DNA from: an uncultured Clostridia bacterium
Lineage (GTDB): Bacteria > Bacillota > Clostridia > Christensenellales > CAG-314
Assembly (NCBI GenBank): GCA_947623225.1
Contig: CANQGO010000012.1
Location: 1 to 53,913, forward strand
Direction of reading: 5' to 3'
Length of the DNA stretch: 53,913 nt
The translations under genes were made by a program, and so were the position numbers. This document shows, in pieces, positions 35,070 through 45,800 of this stretch (the first letter of the stretch is position 1; the number at the start of each line of letters is the position of its first letter). The notes beneath the pieces were generated by a model. It made no database searches. It saw nothing but the letters and a program-made list of their open reading frames with translations, and was not told the DNA's origin.

Positions 35070-35480
35070 TTATTCTTCATCGGTTTTGGTCTTTCTTTTT
35101 CTGGGTGCCGTGCTCTTGGACTTGGCTGCCCTTGTCTGCTTCTTCTCTGCACGCGCGTCGATGACGCTTCCGCACTTATGGCAACTGCGCAGATACTTGC
35201 CGTTGTCGCCCAGCACGTGATTTACGCGCGTGGTCTGTCCGCACTTGGGGCAAACGAGAGCCACGTTGCTCACGTCGATGGGACGGGGTTGTTCGAATTT
35301 GCCTCCCTGCTCCTGTGCCGAACGGGGTTTCTTGTGCTTGGTGACGAGATTGAGTCCTTCTACGACCACTCTGTGGGTCTCGGGATTGACCACGATGACT
35401 CTGCCGCGTTTACCGCGACTGGCACTGTCGCCTACCATGATCTCCACGGTGTCGCCGGACCTTATATTCATACTTGCCAT
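35070..35480 (-). CDS. rplX: 50S ribosomal protein L24 with zinc-ribbon-like insert
   Basis: Assembly initiator protein with an N-terminal KOW motif ([40 protein letters not shown]). It has CPKC...CHKC, a possible zinc site in the C-terminal half, then a basic tail ([20 protein letters not shown]). At 136 residues it is longer than the usual 100-105. The tail is in frame and ends normally. Confidence 0.95.
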   Translation of the reverse strand: MASMNIRSGDTVEIMVGDSASRGKRGRVIVVNPETHRVVVEGLNLVTKHKKPRSAQEQGGKFEQPRPIDVSNVALVCPKCGQTTRVNHVLGDNGKYLRSCHKCGSVIDARAEKKQTRAAKSKSTAPRKRKTKTDEE

Positions 35481-35495
35481 TGCTCTGACCTCCTA

Positions 35496-35864
35496 TTACA
35501 GCACTTCCGGAGCAAGCGAGACTATCTTCATATAGTCCTTCTCGCGAAGTTCTCTTGCTACCGGCCCAAAAATACGTGTGCCTCTGGGTTGCTTCTGTTG
35601 ATCTATGATGACGGCGGCGTTATCGTCGAAACGGATATGCGTACCGTCTTTTCTGTTGATGCCAAACGCGCTTCTTACTATGACCGCCTTGACTACGTCG
35701 CCCTTTTTCACGACGCCGCCGGGGTTCGCGCTCTTGACGCTGGCGACTATCACGTCGCCGATATTGCCGAACTTACGCGAGGAACCGCCAAGTACCTTGA
35801 TACACATAAGTTCTTTTGCACCGCTGTTGTCGGCGGCTTTCAATCTTGTTTGTACCTGAATCAC
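35496..35864 (-). CDS. rplN: 50S ribosomal protein L14
   Basis: A 122-residue, highly conserved protein: [25 protein letters not shown]-type basic strand, and [21 protein letters not shown] (in overlapping parts). It marks the start of the spc segment. Confidence 0.98.
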   Translation of the reverse strand: MIQVQTRLKAADNSGAKELMCIKVLGGSSRKFGNIGDVIVASVKSANPGGVVKKGDVVKAVIVRSAFGINRKDGTHIRFDDNAAVIIDQQKQPRGTRIFGPVARELREKDYMKIVSLAPEVL

Positions 35865-35876
35865 TGTGCCGTCCTC

Positions 35877-36131
35877 CTACTTAGCCTTCTCGACAATTTC
35901 CGACAGACGCCAACGCTTATCCTTAGACAAAGGTCTGGTCTCCGTGATGCGTACGGTATCGCCGATCCCGCATTCGTTGTTCTCGTCGTGCGCCTTGTAC
36001 TTCTTGGTCTGAGACACCGTCTTTTTATAAAGAGGGTGCTTGTATTTATTTACTACCGCTACGACTATCGTCTTGTCCATCTTGTCGGATACGACGATGC
36101 CGACTCTTTCTTTTCTTCTATTTCTTTCCAT
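35877..36131 (-). CDS. rpsQ: 30S ribosomal protein S17
   Basis: An 84-residue OB-fold protein: [19 protein letters not shown] and [20 protein letters not shown]. Ends the S10 segment. Confidence 0.97.
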   Translation of the reverse strand: MERNRRKERVGIVVSDKMDKTIVVAVVNKYKHPLYKKTVSQTKKYKAHDENNECGIGDTVRITETRPLSKDKRWRLSEIVEKAK

Positions 36132-36144
36132 AACTGCACCTCAC

Positions 36145-36345
36145 TTACGCCTTGGCGGCTTGCTCTCTCTCGCGGAGCACCGTCTTTACTCTTGCAATGT
36201 CCTTCTTGACACTGTTGAGAGCCAAAGGGTTATTGAGTTGTCCTGTCGCATGAGACAAACGCAAATTGAACAACTCTTTTTTCAAATCGGCGAGCTTGGC
36301 AATCAACTCTTCGTTGCTGAGTTCGCGTACATTACTTGCTTTCAT
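36145..36345 (-). CDS. rpmC: 50S ribosomal protein L29
   Basis: A 66-residue helical hairpin protein at the tunnel exit ([36 protein letters not shown]). The ATG at 36343-36345 is 9 nt after GAGGTG. An ATG two codons earlier is too close to it. The start lies inside rplP, so translation is coupled. Confidence 0.95.
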   Translation of the reverse strand: MKASNVRELSNEELIAKLADLKKELFNLRLSHATGQLNNPLALNSVKKDIARVKTVLREREQAAKA

Positions 36346-36766
36346 CTGCATTCACCTCGTCTTCTTTTCTCACAAACTTGCACTTGACGGGAAGTTTGTG
36401 ACTTGCCAAGCGGAGAGCCTCTCTGGCGGTGTCCTCGGGGACTCCTGCCATCTCGAACATAACTCTGCCCGGTTTCACTACTGCCACCCAATACTCGGGA
36501 GAACCTTTACCGGACCCCATACGAGTCTCGGCAGGTTTTTTCGTTACCGGTTTGTGGGGGAAGATATCCACCCAGACCTTACCGCCACGCTTTACAAAAC
36601 GCGTCATGGCGACACGCGCTGCCTCTATCTGATTGGAGGTAATCCAGCCGCATTCCAACGCTTGAAGTCCGTATTCGCCGTAAGCAACAGTATTGCCCTT
36701 GTGCGCTTCGCCCTTCATTCTGCCGCGGAATTGACGACGGTGTTTTACTCTTTTGGGCATTAACAT
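36332..36766 (-). CDS. rplP: 50S ribosomal protein L16
   Basis: A 144-residue protein at the A-site side of the 50S subunit: [17 protein letters not shown] and [20 protein letters not shown]. The first ATG shares a base with the rpsC stop (TAATG). A second in-frame ATG two codons later is possible. Confidence 0.97.
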   Translation of the reverse strand: MLMPKRVKHRRQFRGRMKGEAHKGNTVAYGEYGLQALECGWITSNQIEAARVAMTRFVKRGGKVWVDIFPHKPVTKKPAETRMGSGKGSPEYWVAVVKPGRVMFEMAGVPEDTAREALRLASHKLPVKCKFVRKEDEVNADESK

Positions 36767-37434
36767 TATTCAACTACCTCCTTTTTGACAGTTTTTTTCT
36801 TCTTGGGCAGGATCTCTCCTCTGTATACCCATACTTTCACACCTATCACGCCGAAGGTCGTTCTCGCTATGGCATAGCCGTAGTCGATATCCGCTCTCAG
36901 GGTGTGAAGGGGTATGCTTCCTTCGTGATACTGCTCGCAACGTGCTATCTCCGCGCCGTCCAGACGTCCGGAAACCATAGTCTTGATTCCCTTCGCACCG
37001 CTACGGGTGGCTCTGCCCATGCACTGACGCATCGCTCTGCGGAAGGAGACACGCTTCTCCAGCTGAGCCGCTATAGCCTCGGCAACAAGTTGTGCGTCCA
37101 TATCGGGGCGTTTGACCTCGACGATATTGACTGCCACCGTCTTGTTTCCGACGATCTTGGCGAGCACCGCCTTGATCTCTTCCGCGCCGGCTCCTGCCTT
37201 GCCGATAAGCACTCCGGGACGTCCCGTGTGGATATCCACAATGACTTTGCCTTCGTTTCTCTCTATAACTATCTTGCTGATGCCGGCTTGATAATACTTG
37301 TTCTTGAGGGTGGTACGGATCACGTCGTCTTCTTTGATATACTTACCGAAATTCTTCTTGTCGGCGATCCACTTAGCGTCCCAGTCCTGTATAACGCCTA
37401 CTCTCAATCCGTGCGGATTAACTTTTTGTCCCAT
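36766..37434 (-). CDS. rpsC: 30S ribosomal protein S3
   Basis: A 222-residue mRNA-entry protein with helicase-like function in the 30S. The KH domain ([20 protein letters not shown]) is followed by the C-terminal [20 protein letters not shown]. It starts [13 protein letters not shown]. Confidence 0.98.
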   Translation of the reverse strand: MGQKVNPHGLRVGVIQDWDAKWIADKKNFGKYIKEDDVIRTTLKNKYYQAGISKIVIERNEGKVIVDIHTGRPGVLIGKAGAGAEEIKAVLAKIVGNKTVAVNIVEVKRPDMDAQLVAEAIAAQLEKRVSFRRAMRQCMGRATRSGAKGIKTMVSGRLDGAEIARCEQYHEGSIPLHTLRADIDYGYAIARTTFGVIGVKVWVYRGEILPKKKKTVKKEVVE

Positions 37435-37447
37435 ATGTCTGTCCTCC

Positions 37448-37834
37448 TTACGCTCTCTCGTCCAAAATCACGGTGATGTGACTTGTTCTCTTCAGAATAC
37501 GATAGCCTCTGCCGCGAGATACGGGTTGCATCCTCTTCAAGGTGGGACCTTGGTCGGCATAGCATTCCGCTACGTAAAGAGCATCTTTGTTCAAGCCGAG
37601 ATTCACTTCGGCATTCGCTGCTGCGGAGTTCAGACACTTCAGCACCGGCTCGCAAGCCGCCTTCGGTGTGGTCCTGAGTATCGCAACAGCGTCCTTGTAA
37701 TCCTTGCCGCGTATGAGGTCGAGCACGATCATCACTTTAGAAGGAGATATACGAATGTATTTTGCTATCGCCTTGGGGCGTCTGTCTTTGTTCTCGGCAC
37801 GCACCAAAGCCTTTGCTTTACTTCTTGTAGCCAT
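37448..37834 (-). CDS. rplV: 50S ribosomal protein L22
   Basis: A 128-residue tunnel-lining protein, the site of macrolide-resistance changes in other species. It has [20 protein letters not shown] and the loop [20 protein letters not shown]. Confidence 0.97.
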   Translation of the reverse strand: MATRSKAKALVRAENKDRRPKAIAKYIRISPSKVMIVLDLIRGKDYKDAVAILRTTPKAACEPVLKCLNSAAANAEVNLGLNKDALYVAECYADQGPTLKRMQPVSRGRGYRILKRTSHITVILDERA

Positions 37835-37847
37835 TAGTCATATCCTC

Positions 37848-38126
37848 CTATTTGCCGCCTGCGGTCTTGCTGCCCGCATGTCCTCTGAACGTTCTCGTGG
37901 GAGCGAACTCTCCCAACTTCAAACCGACCATATCCTCCGTGATATATACGGGGACGTGTTTCTTGCCGTCATGCACCGCTATGGTGTGTCCTACAAAATC
38001 GGGAAAGATCGTAGAACTTCTCGACCATGTTTTCAAAACTTTTTTCTCGCCTCTCTGATTCATCTCCTGCACACGCTTGAGCAGTGCCGGTTGAACATAA
38101 GGGCCTTTTTTAATCGATCTACTCAT
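37848..38126 (-). CDS. rpsS: 30S ribosomal protein S19
   Basis: A 92-residue protein of the 30S head: [40 protein letters not shown] (two parts) and the C-terminal [15 protein letters not shown]. Confidence 0.98.
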   Translation of the reverse strand: MSRSIKKGPYVQPALLKRVQEMNQRGEKKVLKTWSRSSTIFPDFVGHTIAVHDGKKHVPVYITEDMVGLKLGEFAPTRTFRGHAGSKTAGGK

Positions 38127-38140
38127 TTTCTTTCCTCCGA

Positions 38141-38965
38141 TCAGTTGATACGTTTAACAATAAATTTGTTGGACGCTTTCTTCTTCTTGCGCGTCTTGTA
38201 GCCGAGTGCAGGCTTGCCCCACGGGGTAACGGGACCGGGACGTCCTACAGGGGACTTGCCTTCGCCGCCGCCGTGCGGGTGGTCGCAGGGGTTCATGACG
38301 CTGCCGCGTACGGTGGGCTTGATACCCATATGACGCTTCTTGCCCGCCTTGCCGATGCTGACGATCTCGTGGTCGAGATTGCCGACCTGACCTATCGTAG
38401 CGTGGCACTTGAGCAATATCAGTCTCATCTCGCCGCTGGGCATACGCAATGTGGCGTACTTGCCTTCCTTCGCCATCAACTGAGCGAAGATACCTGCCGC
38501 TCTGGCGATCTGACCGCCCTTGCCGGGGTTCATCTCGATATTGTGCACTATGGTACCTACGGGAATATTCTCAAGAGGCAGATTGTTGCCCACTTTGATA
38601 TCCGCCGTCGGGCTTGCCTCTACGGTATCGCCCACATTCAGTCCCATGGGTGCGAGAATGTATCTCTTCTCACCGTCCGCGTAGTGCAGCAACGCTATAT
38701 TCGCCGTGCGGTTGGGATCGTACTCTATAGCGGCGACCTTTGCCGGTACGCTCTTGTCCCGCTTGAAGTCGATGATACGGTACTTGATACGGTTGCCACC
38801 GCCTATATGACGGACTGTGATCTTGCCGGTCGCATTTCTGCCGCCGGTCTTCTTTCTTACCGCAAGAAGGCTCTTTTCCGGAGTGGTTCTGGTGATTTCC
38901 TCGTACGCCGACACAGACATGAAACGACGTGCGGGAGAAGTAGGTTTATATTTCTTGATAGCCAT
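38141..38965 (-). CDS. rplB: 50S ribosomal protein L2
   Basis: A 274-residue protein required for subunit joining and peptidyl-transferase assembly. It shows [20 protein letters not shown], the Gly-rich [20 protein letters not shown] and the highly conserved C-terminal [20 protein letters not shown] with the conserved His. Confidence 0.98.
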   Translation of the reverse strand: MAIKKYKPTSPARRFMSVSAYEEITRTTPEKSLLAVRKKTGGRNATGKITVRHIGGGNRIKYRIIDFKRDKSVPAKVAAIEYDPNRTANIALLHYADGEKRYILAPMGLNVGDTVEASPTADIKVGNNLPLENIPVGTIVHNIEMNPGKGGQIARAAGIFAQLMAKEGKYATLRMPSGEMRLILLKCHATIGQVGNLDHEIVSIGKAGKKRHMGIKPTVRGSVMNPCDHPHGGGEGKSPVGRPGPVTPWGKPALGYKTRKKKKASNKFIVKRIN

Positions 38966-38982
38966 ATCTTGTTACCTCCGCA

Positions 38983-39273
38983 TTAGGACAGGCTGTTGAA
39001 GAACTCTATAGCCTTGCTGTCCGCTGTCAGACGTATCGTTGCCTTCTTCCAGGTGGGCGTGTAGCCTTGCGTTCTTCCCTGTCTTCTGAGTTTACCTTTG
39101 ACGGTAGATGTTGTCACATGTTCCACTTTGACGTCGAATATCTCTTCCACCGCGTTCTTGATCTGCACCTTGTTGGCATCCTTGTGCACTTCGAATGTGT
39201 AGGTCTTCTGCGGGATATTGGCGTAGCTCTTTTCCGTTAATACGGGTCGGATCAGTATATCGTAGGAATTCAT
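38983..39273 (-). CDS. rplW: 50S ribosomal protein L23
   Basis: A 96-residue tunnel-exit protein that docks trigger factor and SRP: ILIRPVLTEKSYANIPQKTY, FEVHKDANKVQIKNAVEEIF and GRTQGYTPTWKKATIRL. It overlaps rplD by 4 nt. Confidence 0.97.
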   Translation of the reverse strand: MNSYDILIRPVLTEKSYANIPQKTYTFEVHKDANKVQIKNAVEEIFDVKVEHVTTSTVKGKLRRQGRTQGYTPTWKKATIRLTADSKAIEFFNSLS

Positions 39274-39893
39274 AACGAATATGCCTCCTCAATCTTCTTG
39301 ATTGCTTCCTTGGTAGCGATGATATTGGCATTCGCGACCAGTTCATACACGTTGGCGAGACTTGCCTCAGTCACAGTCAGGCGTTCTATATTCGCACCTG
39401 CTCTGACTACGTCCGCGTCCTCTCCCGTCACAAGCAGGAGCGTTCTGTGCTCGTACTTGAAATTCTTGAGTATCGCGTCGACCAACTTGGTCTTGGGCTC
39501 TGCCAACTTGATCTCGTCCACAACAACGAGTTCGTTGTTTTGCACTTTGTAACTGATGGCACTGCGGAAAGCCTGAGCGCGCATCTTCTTATTCATCTTC
39601 TTGGAGAAGTCACGCGGCTTCGGGGCAAATACCACACCGCCCTTGGTCCACTGCGGAGCGCGGATGGAGCCTTGTCTTGCGCGACCTGTACCCTTCTGTC
39701 TCCACGGCTTGATACCGCCGCCGCGCACTTCCGTGCGGGTGAGGGCGGACTTGGTGCCCTGACGCTGATTCGCCAGATACGTCACTACCGCTTGGTGAAT
39801 AAGGGGTTCATTATACTCGCAACCGAATACGCTGTCGCTGAGTTCCAGCGTGCCTACTTCGGCGGCTTTGGTATTGTATACTTTAACTTGCAT
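39270..39893 (-). CDS. rplD: 50S ribosomal protein L4
   Basis: A 207-residue protein with a tunnel loop (GTGRARQGSIRAPQWTKGGV). In E. coli L4 represses the S10 operon; whether it does here is unknown, although the long S10 leader is a candidate target. Confidence 0.97.
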   Translation of the reverse strand: MQVKVYNTKAAEVGTLELSDSVFGCEYNEPLIHQAVVTYLANQRQGTKSALTRTEVRGGGIKPWRQKGTGRARQGSIRAPQWTKGGVVFAPKPRDFSKKMNKKMRAQAFRSAISYKVQNNELVVVDEIKLAEPKTKLVDAILKNFKYEHRTLLLVTGEDADVVRAGANIERLTVTEASLANVYELVANANIIATKEAIKKIEEAYSL

Positions 39894-39913
39894 ATCTGTA
39901 TCTCCTTGTCACC

Positions 39914-40540
39914 TTATTTCTTAACGGCGTTGCGAACGTATACTATACTGTTCCTGGCACCGGGTACTGCACCCTTGACGAGCAGTACTCCTCTCTCCTT
40001 GTCGACTTTTACTACCGAGAGATTCAGTACGGTCACCTGCTCCACGCCGTAGTGTCCGGGCAGATTCTTGCCGGGCATGACGCGGGAGGGGCTGCTTATG
40101 GGACCCATAGAACCGACTTCTCTGTGGACGGGGCCCACACCGTGTGTTTCCTTAAGTCTGTGCTGATTCCAACGCTTGATGACGCCGGTGAATCCGTGTC
40201 CCTTCGTGATACCCGTCACGTCCACATAGTCGCCCTCGGCGAATGTGTCGCAACCGATCGTCGTGCCCACTTCGGGAGCGGGACCTTCCAGACGAAACTC
40301 GTGAAGGTGCTTGACAACGACCTTGCTTCTGCTCAGGTGTCCGAGTTGCGGCTTGTTCAGCTTGCGCTCGGAGACCGTCTCGAATCCGAGCTGGACTGCG
40401 TCGTATCCGTCACGCTCCGTGGTCTTGACCTGCGTGACTGTGCAGGGACCGGCTTGTATCACCGTGACCGGAACCATCGTTCCGTCGCTGAGAAATACCT
40501 GCGTCATTCCCAACTTCTTTCCAATGATTGCTTTATTCAT
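39914..40540 (-). CDS. rplC: 50S ribosomal protein L3
   Basis: A 208-residue protein near the peptidyl-transferase centre: MNKAIIGKKLGMTQVF, GFTGVIKRWNQHRLKETHGV and MGPISSPSRVMPGKNLPGHYG (parts). Second gene of the operon, 37 nt after rpsJ. Confidence 0.98.
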   Translation of the reverse strand: MNKAIIGKKLGMTQVFLSDGTMVPVTVIQAGPCTVTQVKTTERDGYDAVQLGFETVSERKLNKPQLGHLSRSKVVVKHLHEFRLEGPAPEVGTTIGCDTFAEGDYVDVTGITKGHGFTGVIKRWNQHRLKETHGVGPVHREVGSMGPISSPSRVMPGKNLPGHYGVEQVTVLNLSVVKVDKERGVLLVKGAVPGARNSIVYVRNAVKK

Positions 40541-40577
40541 AGATAAAGTTCATCCTCCTTATATATACCTAATGTGA

Positions 40578-40886
40578 TTACAGTTTGATTTTGATATCTA
40601 TGCCTGCGGGCAGGTCCAGCTTGGTCAGGCTGTCTACCGTCTTTGCATTGGGGCTGTAGATGTCTATCAGACGCTTGTACGTTCTGAGCTCGAATTGCTC
40701 ACGCGCGTCCTTATACTTGTGCGTAGCACGCAATACGGTCACTATCTCCTTCTCTGTGGGAAGGGGGATGGGACCGGAAACCTTACTGCCCATCTTCTGA
40801 GCGGCTTCCACTATCTTGGAACAAGCCATATCTACCAGGTTGTGGTCGTAAGATTTGAGTTTGATTCTGATTCTTTGTGTTGCCAT
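40578..40886 (-). CDS. rpsJ: 30S ribosomal protein S10
   Basis: A 102-residue protein that also acts with NusB in antitermination: [40 protein letters not shown] and [21 protein letters not shown] precedes the ATG. It is the first gene of the 32-gene run. Confidence 0.98.
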   Translation of the reverse strand: MATQRIRIKLKSYDHNLVDMACSKIVEAAQKMGSKVSGPIPLPTEKEIVTVLRATHKYKDAREQFELRTYKRLIDIYSPNAKTVDSLTKLDLPAGIDIKIKL

Positions 40887-41137
40887 AGTCTTTCTCCTTT
40901 TTGTTTTATTCTCCCGAACCGTACAGGCAACAACACCGCCGTGTGTTTCCTGCTGCGACTTTTAATAAAGCAAACATAGTTTGCCGTGACGTATCCTGCG
41001 CCGGTTTGATTGTCGGGATCACCTGTCGCCTGATACTGCATTAAACCGTTCGGTCGCGACGCTCTCGGCATCGCTCGGGTAGCAACAAGTTTTCTGTTTT
41101 CTCAGTAACCTTGCGCGTCAAGCCCCTTTTTCGCAGC
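40887..41137 (-). promoter_or_regulatory. S10-operon leader of about 250 nt
   Basis: The region between the predicted transcript start and rpsJ has no convincing coding frame. It holds several hairpins: a 7-bp stem with a 5-nt loop at 41056-41074 and a 6-bp stem GCAAAC/GTTTGC at 40970-40984. Length and structure suggest autogenous control by a ribosomal protein, as in other S10 operons. The ligand and known motif family were not identified. Confidence 0.45.
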
Positions 41138-41143
41138 TTGTAC

Positions 41144-41173
41144 ATTTTACCATATCCGTCAAGCAACTGTCAA
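41144..41173 (-). promoter_or_regulatory. sigma-A promoter of the rpsJ-rplQ operon
   Basis: Minus-strand TTGACA (41168-41173), 18 bp, TAAAAT (41144-41149). It is the only strong promoter found ahead of rpsJ. An A/T-rich stretch lies upstream (41174-41220), where an UP element would be expected. Confidence 0.7.
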
Positions 41174-41314
41174 ACAAAATTCAGACGTTTTTTCATATTT
41201 TTTTCTCGTTTTTCTCTCGCTCCCATATGAAACGCCCTTTTTGTCGGATATTGCCTGCATATCACCGCCCCGACAGGCATACACTGTAGCGAAATATTCA
41301 CGCAGAGGGAGTTT

Positions 41315-42796
41315 ATGAAAAAATCACTTTGTCTACTTATATCGCTGTGCCTGGTCGTCTCCGGTCTAGTACTGCTCGCCGCCTGCTCGCAGAGCAAAAA
41401 GGCTGCCGCGGTCAAGTCCGGCAACGAATACACCATTGTATCCGCCTACGACGACGTGACGCACATGCTGAGTGCCGTGCAGACGGTATCCGTGACCAAC
41501 CGCAGCGACAACGCCTTCGACGCGGTCAAGTTCCATATATACGCCAACCAATATAGGCAAGACGCGACAAACTCCGTCGTGCCGGCGGTATATCACGCCA
41601 AGGCATACCCGAACGGCGACAGCTACGGAGATATATCCTTCGACAGCGTCAAGGTGGACGGCGAGCCTGTCCCATTCACGGTGGGCGGCACCGACTGCGA
41701 TATCCTCTCCGTGCCGGTAGGCGACAAGTTCTACCCCGACAAGACGGTGGATATAGAGATGACCTACACCGTGCAGCTTGCCAACGTGCTCCACCGCCTG
41801 GGCTACAACGACAAGACCGTCAACCTCGGCAATTGGTATCCTGTGCTCTGCCACGTGGACAACGGCAAGTATACCGAAAGCCCCTACTTCTGCGTCGGCG
41901 ATCCATTCGTGACGGATACAGCCAACTATACCGTGAGCATCACCCTTCCGGACAAGTATCTCGTCGCCTCCACTGGCGACCTGACGGAGGCTGCGAGCAG
42001 CGGCAACTCCGTCACCTACCGCTATAGAGCCGAAGCCGTGCGCGACTTCGCCATGGTGCTGTCGTCGGAATTCACCAAGATATCCGACACGGTGGGCGAC
42101 ACCCAGGTCAACTACTTCTACTACGCCGATACCGACCCCGAGTCCTCCCTCGCCGCCGCCTGCGGCATGCTGGAGTATCTGAACAAGCACGTCGGCACCT
42201 ACCCCTACGATCAGTACAGCGTAGCCGAGACGGGCTTCTGCTACGGCGGTATGGAGTATCCCAATCTCGCCATGGTCACGAGCGGCAGCGCGAGCTACCG
42301 CGAGGCAGTGGCGCACGAGACCGCCCACCAGTGGTTCTACGGCGTAGTGGGCAACGACCAGATATCCGAAGCCTGGCTGGACGAGGGCTTGAGCGAATAC
42401 GTTACCTACCTGTATATGGACAGTACCGGTGAGACGGCCCTGTCTCAGAGCATGCGCGGCTGTATCAAGACATACGTCACCTACGTGGACGTGCTGGATC
42501 GCTTCTACGACAACGTCGACCGCACCATGCGCCCGATAGACCTCTACAAAAACGACAACGAATACGTCATCTTCACCTACGTCAAGGGCAGCCTCCTTTT
42601 CAACTCCCTCTACGAGACGGTAGGCGCAGACAAGTTCTGGAAGAGCCTGCACACCTACTACGATCAGGCACAGTTCACCGTCGCTCCCGGCTCCCAATTG
42701 ATCCAATGCTTCGCCTCCGCCTGCGGCGATGAAGCCGCCTCCATCTTCTCCACCTTCATCGACGGCAAGGAGATCATAGGTAAAGTCACCGACTGA
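41315..42796 (+). CDS. M1-family zinc metallopeptidase lipoprotein
   Basis: A 493-residue lipoprotein. The signal peptide ends in the lipobox LLAAC with Cys24. An M1 aminopeptidase-type fold follows: an N-terminal beta domain, then the catalytic zinc motif H334-E-T-A-H338 with E357 eighteen residues later (DEGLSEY). The exopeptidase motif appears as GGMEYPN about 20 residues before it, in place of GAMEN. It should cleave N-terminal residues from peptides outside the cell. The M1 C-terminal helical domain is short or absent. GGGAG precedes the ATG. The GC-rich codon use differs from the AT-rich intergenic DNA around it. No clear promoter was found in 41174-41314. Confidence 0.88.
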   Translation: MKKSLCLLISLCLVVSGLVLLAACSQSKKAAAVKSGNEYTIVSAYDDVTHMLSAVQTVSVTNRSDNAFDAVKFHIYANQYRQDATNSVVPAVYHAKAYPNGDSYGDISFDSVKVDGEPVPFTVGGTDCDILSVPVGDKFYPDKTVDIEMTYTVQLANVLHRLGYNDKTVNLGNWYPVLCHVDNGKYTESPYFCVGDPFVTDTANYTVSITLPDKYLVASTGDLTEAASSGNSVTYRYRAEAVRDFAMVLSSEFTKISDTVGDTQVNYFYYADTDPESSLAAACGMLEYLNKHVGTYPYDQYSVAETGFCYGGMEYPNLAMVTSGSASYREAVAHETAHQWFYGVVGNDQISEAWLDEGLSEYVTYLYMDSTGETALSQSMRGCIKTYVTYVDVLDRFYDNVDRTMRPIDLYKNDNEYVIFTYVKGSLLFNSLYETVGADKFWKSLHTYYDQAQFTVAPGSQLIQCFASACGDEAASIFSTFIDGKEIIGKVTD

Positions 42797-42810
42797 CGCC
42801 ACCACATACC

Positions 42811-42845
42811 AAAGCCGAGAGCATATACGCTCTCGGCTTTTTCTG
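42811..42845. terminator. bidirectional terminator after the M1 peptidase gene
   Basis: A perfect 12-bp stem (AAAGCCGAGAGC, 42811-42822, with 42829-42840) and a T-rich tail on the plus strand. It also lies 28 nt downstream of the stop of the converging 1003-residue gene. Confidence 0.85.
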
Positions 42846-42867
42846 TCTTAATTACGGTCAATACTTG

Positions 42868-45800
42868 TTAAATTGTAATATTCAACGCGGGCACCACGCC
42901 GCGATCAGTGTGGCTCACATAGTAGACGTAACCGACATCGCCGCCGTCGCCGACACTGTACGCTCTGTAACTATAAGTGCTGTCAGGCGAACGAAGCCAC
43001 CACCAACCGCAGCCTTTATAGCTACCCGTTGCAGTATATGCGCCTTGACATTGCGCATAATCGGTGGTTTTGAGTTGGCGAGTGGAAGAATTCAAACCAT
43101 AACTACTGTTTGTAGCCTCTTTGTAACTGAGCAAAAACACATTGTCGAGAGTGTTTTCACAAGCATATTGATTGTTACTGCTACCTGTTGTACTCGCACT
43201 ATTGTCCACTTCCGTTTGAATAATAAACTTTTTACTCAATTCGTCAAAAGCGGCGTTGTAGAAATCGGTATTCAACCACTTGCGTATGTCGCTTTCCTTA
43301 TAGTTGTTGGGGTATACCGTTTTGCCGCCTATCGTGCGCGTTCCGCTATCCTCGTGGTAATATTGTTGACTGTCTATTATCAAATCTGACATAATGAGTG
43401 CCTTACCTCCGTCATTGTTGAATATCCGCCAAGTTATGGTTTCCCATTTGAACCAATACACCGTATTTGTGTTGTATCCATTGTCAAACTGGTAGGTGTT
43501 TTCTGCGTTGCTACTATATGATGTTTTGTAAGGACGATAACTTGTAAAATATACTCCGCGATACTTATCTTTTTGGTAGTTTACGTCTACATACCACATA
43601 TAACTCTGAACTTCGCCTTCGATATAATATCCGTAGTCTGTCCAGCCGTTGGCGTTGTCGCTTGACGGAAGTTTGTTTTGTATCTCGGCGTTAAGCATAG
43701 ATTGCAGTGCTGTATCCTCAACTTTGCTTTGCGGATAGGTACCAAAGGTCACGGTTTTGTAATCGTCACTTACAAAACTAAGTTTATTGCATATAGTACA
43801 TCTTCCATTGCTATCGTAATTATGTTGACCGCTCCACATCGCCGTCAAGGACAAATCCCCCGTCGTTCCTTGCGGAATTTCGTTTGTGTAAATTTTGCCC
43901 GTTTGGTCTCTCCATGCGATGCCAAAATGTCCGTTACCGTTTTTACCCACAAGTCGCGGCAATGTCAAACCCTCGATTGTGTACTTGGTGGGTTTGTCGC
44001 CGTCAAAATCTCCTACGTTGCTATCGTAGTTAAATGTAAGATGGTATTGCACGTATTCCCACTTTGCCCATAGCTCAATATCTCTCAGCGGCGACGTGCT
44101 GATAATATCTTTTTTACTTTGCAAAGAACTGTCACTGTACCAACCAACAAAAGTATAACCACTCTTAGTTGCGGGTTCCAAATCTATAAAATCATTATAA
44201 TCATTCACCGTGTAGGAAGTCGGGTTGGGATTATTTGCGCCATCGACGTTGTGGTAAGTTATTGTATAGACGATTGCAGATGAGTATTTTGCAGTTAAGG
44301 TCTTATGAGATTCAAAAAGGCTATCATTCGAAATACTATTTCCGTTTTTATCCGTTATTTGATCGTCGCCGCTGTACCAGCCCAAAAAAGTATATCCTTT
44401 TTTGACAGGTACAGGCAGAGAAAACTCATAACCAAAAACAACCTCCTGTTGTTTGCTTTCGCCGTCGGCAAGCCATCCGCCATTGGGATCGAGAGTGACT
44501 TTCAGTACGGAGCCGACGTCTATCTCGCTACCGTAATTAATATCTGCAGTATATGTGCCGAATTCGTCGCTCCAAAATACCTGCTGGTCTGTGGAATCTG
44601 TAATATTGGTAAGTTTGTACCGTTGATAGCTACCGTCATTGTAGTAGATAGAGACATAAATATCTTCGTTTTCAGGCTTGGCATAGCGCGGAATTTCCGA
44701 TAGGGATATACTCTCTGTTTTCTTTGTCTTATCCTCAATCTCGTCATTGGCTTTGGTATCGAGCAGGACGCTTGTCACCTTGCCGTCGGCAAAGGTCACT
44801 TGTATATATTTGTATTCGAGAGTCTTTAGTTCCTCTTCCAACTTATCCAATTGAGATTGAAGTTTGCTAAGCTGACTGAAGTTTGTTACGGTCTCCGCTT
44901 GCTCTTCTATTTGCTCTATTTCTTTGAGAATATTCGCCACGTTCTTGCTGTAGTACAGGTACCGGGTCTCAGTGGAAGTTGTGGGTTCGCCGAGTATCTT
45001 CTCCACCCGGGCGTAGCTGTCGCCGAGTTGTATATTGTCCACCTTGCCGGCGCGGAATATATTGCCAAGCACAACGGGTAATACCGTACCGACAGTGGCT
45101 CCCAACACCAATACCACCAATAGAACTACCACCAACGCTCTATGTGCCGACAGCCATAGTTTTGCCTTGGACGGCACGTGAGACTTTGCACGAGGTTGAC
45201 GAGACTTTGGTTCACATTCTGCCGCGGGAAACTTGCGCACAAGTATAATTGATAAGATCTGCAATGCAGCAAATACCACCGTCAGTGCAATCACCACCGC
45301 CACGATACTGCCTTTTTCGTCATCGAAGCCCTCCATGTAGCTGTTCAATGCCGAACCAAATACCGCCGCACAAATTACTATTGCAATATGAAATGCAAAA
45401 CTTATGTATGTGCATCTATTGCGCACGCGCTTGCCACCCTTGATATACACCACCGCCAATATCGCGGCATACACGCAGGATATGGCAGCGACGGCGATGA
45501 GAGCATACGTAGAGGAGAACAAGTCGGACATCATGTCGTCCTCAAGCACTCCGTATAAGTTGACCGTATCGATCAAAAAGCCGTCGCCCTTGGTAACCGG
45601 CGCAGCGTAGAACGCCCACAGCAAGGCTGCCCACAGGGCAAACAGTGCCGCCGGCAAATAACGCAATACTCTACGCCAATCGAAGCGAACGGCGGCGGAG
45701 CGAGGTGCAGGCTGCGCTTGCGGCGCAGCGAGATCACAGCCGCAATTGGAACAGAACTTCGCGCCTTCATTCAACTCGCTTCCGCAATTGGGACAGACGG

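Noticed and set aside
40832-41071. 79-codon minus-strand frame in the S10 leader overlapping rpsJ
   Set aside because: It lacks a ribosome site, overlaps the rpsJ start in another frame, and the region looks like a structured leader.
41366-42805. 479-codon minus-strand frame opposite the M1 peptidase
   Set aside because: Gly/Val/His-rich shadow of GC-rich codons; the plus strand has the signal peptide and HETAH zinc motif.
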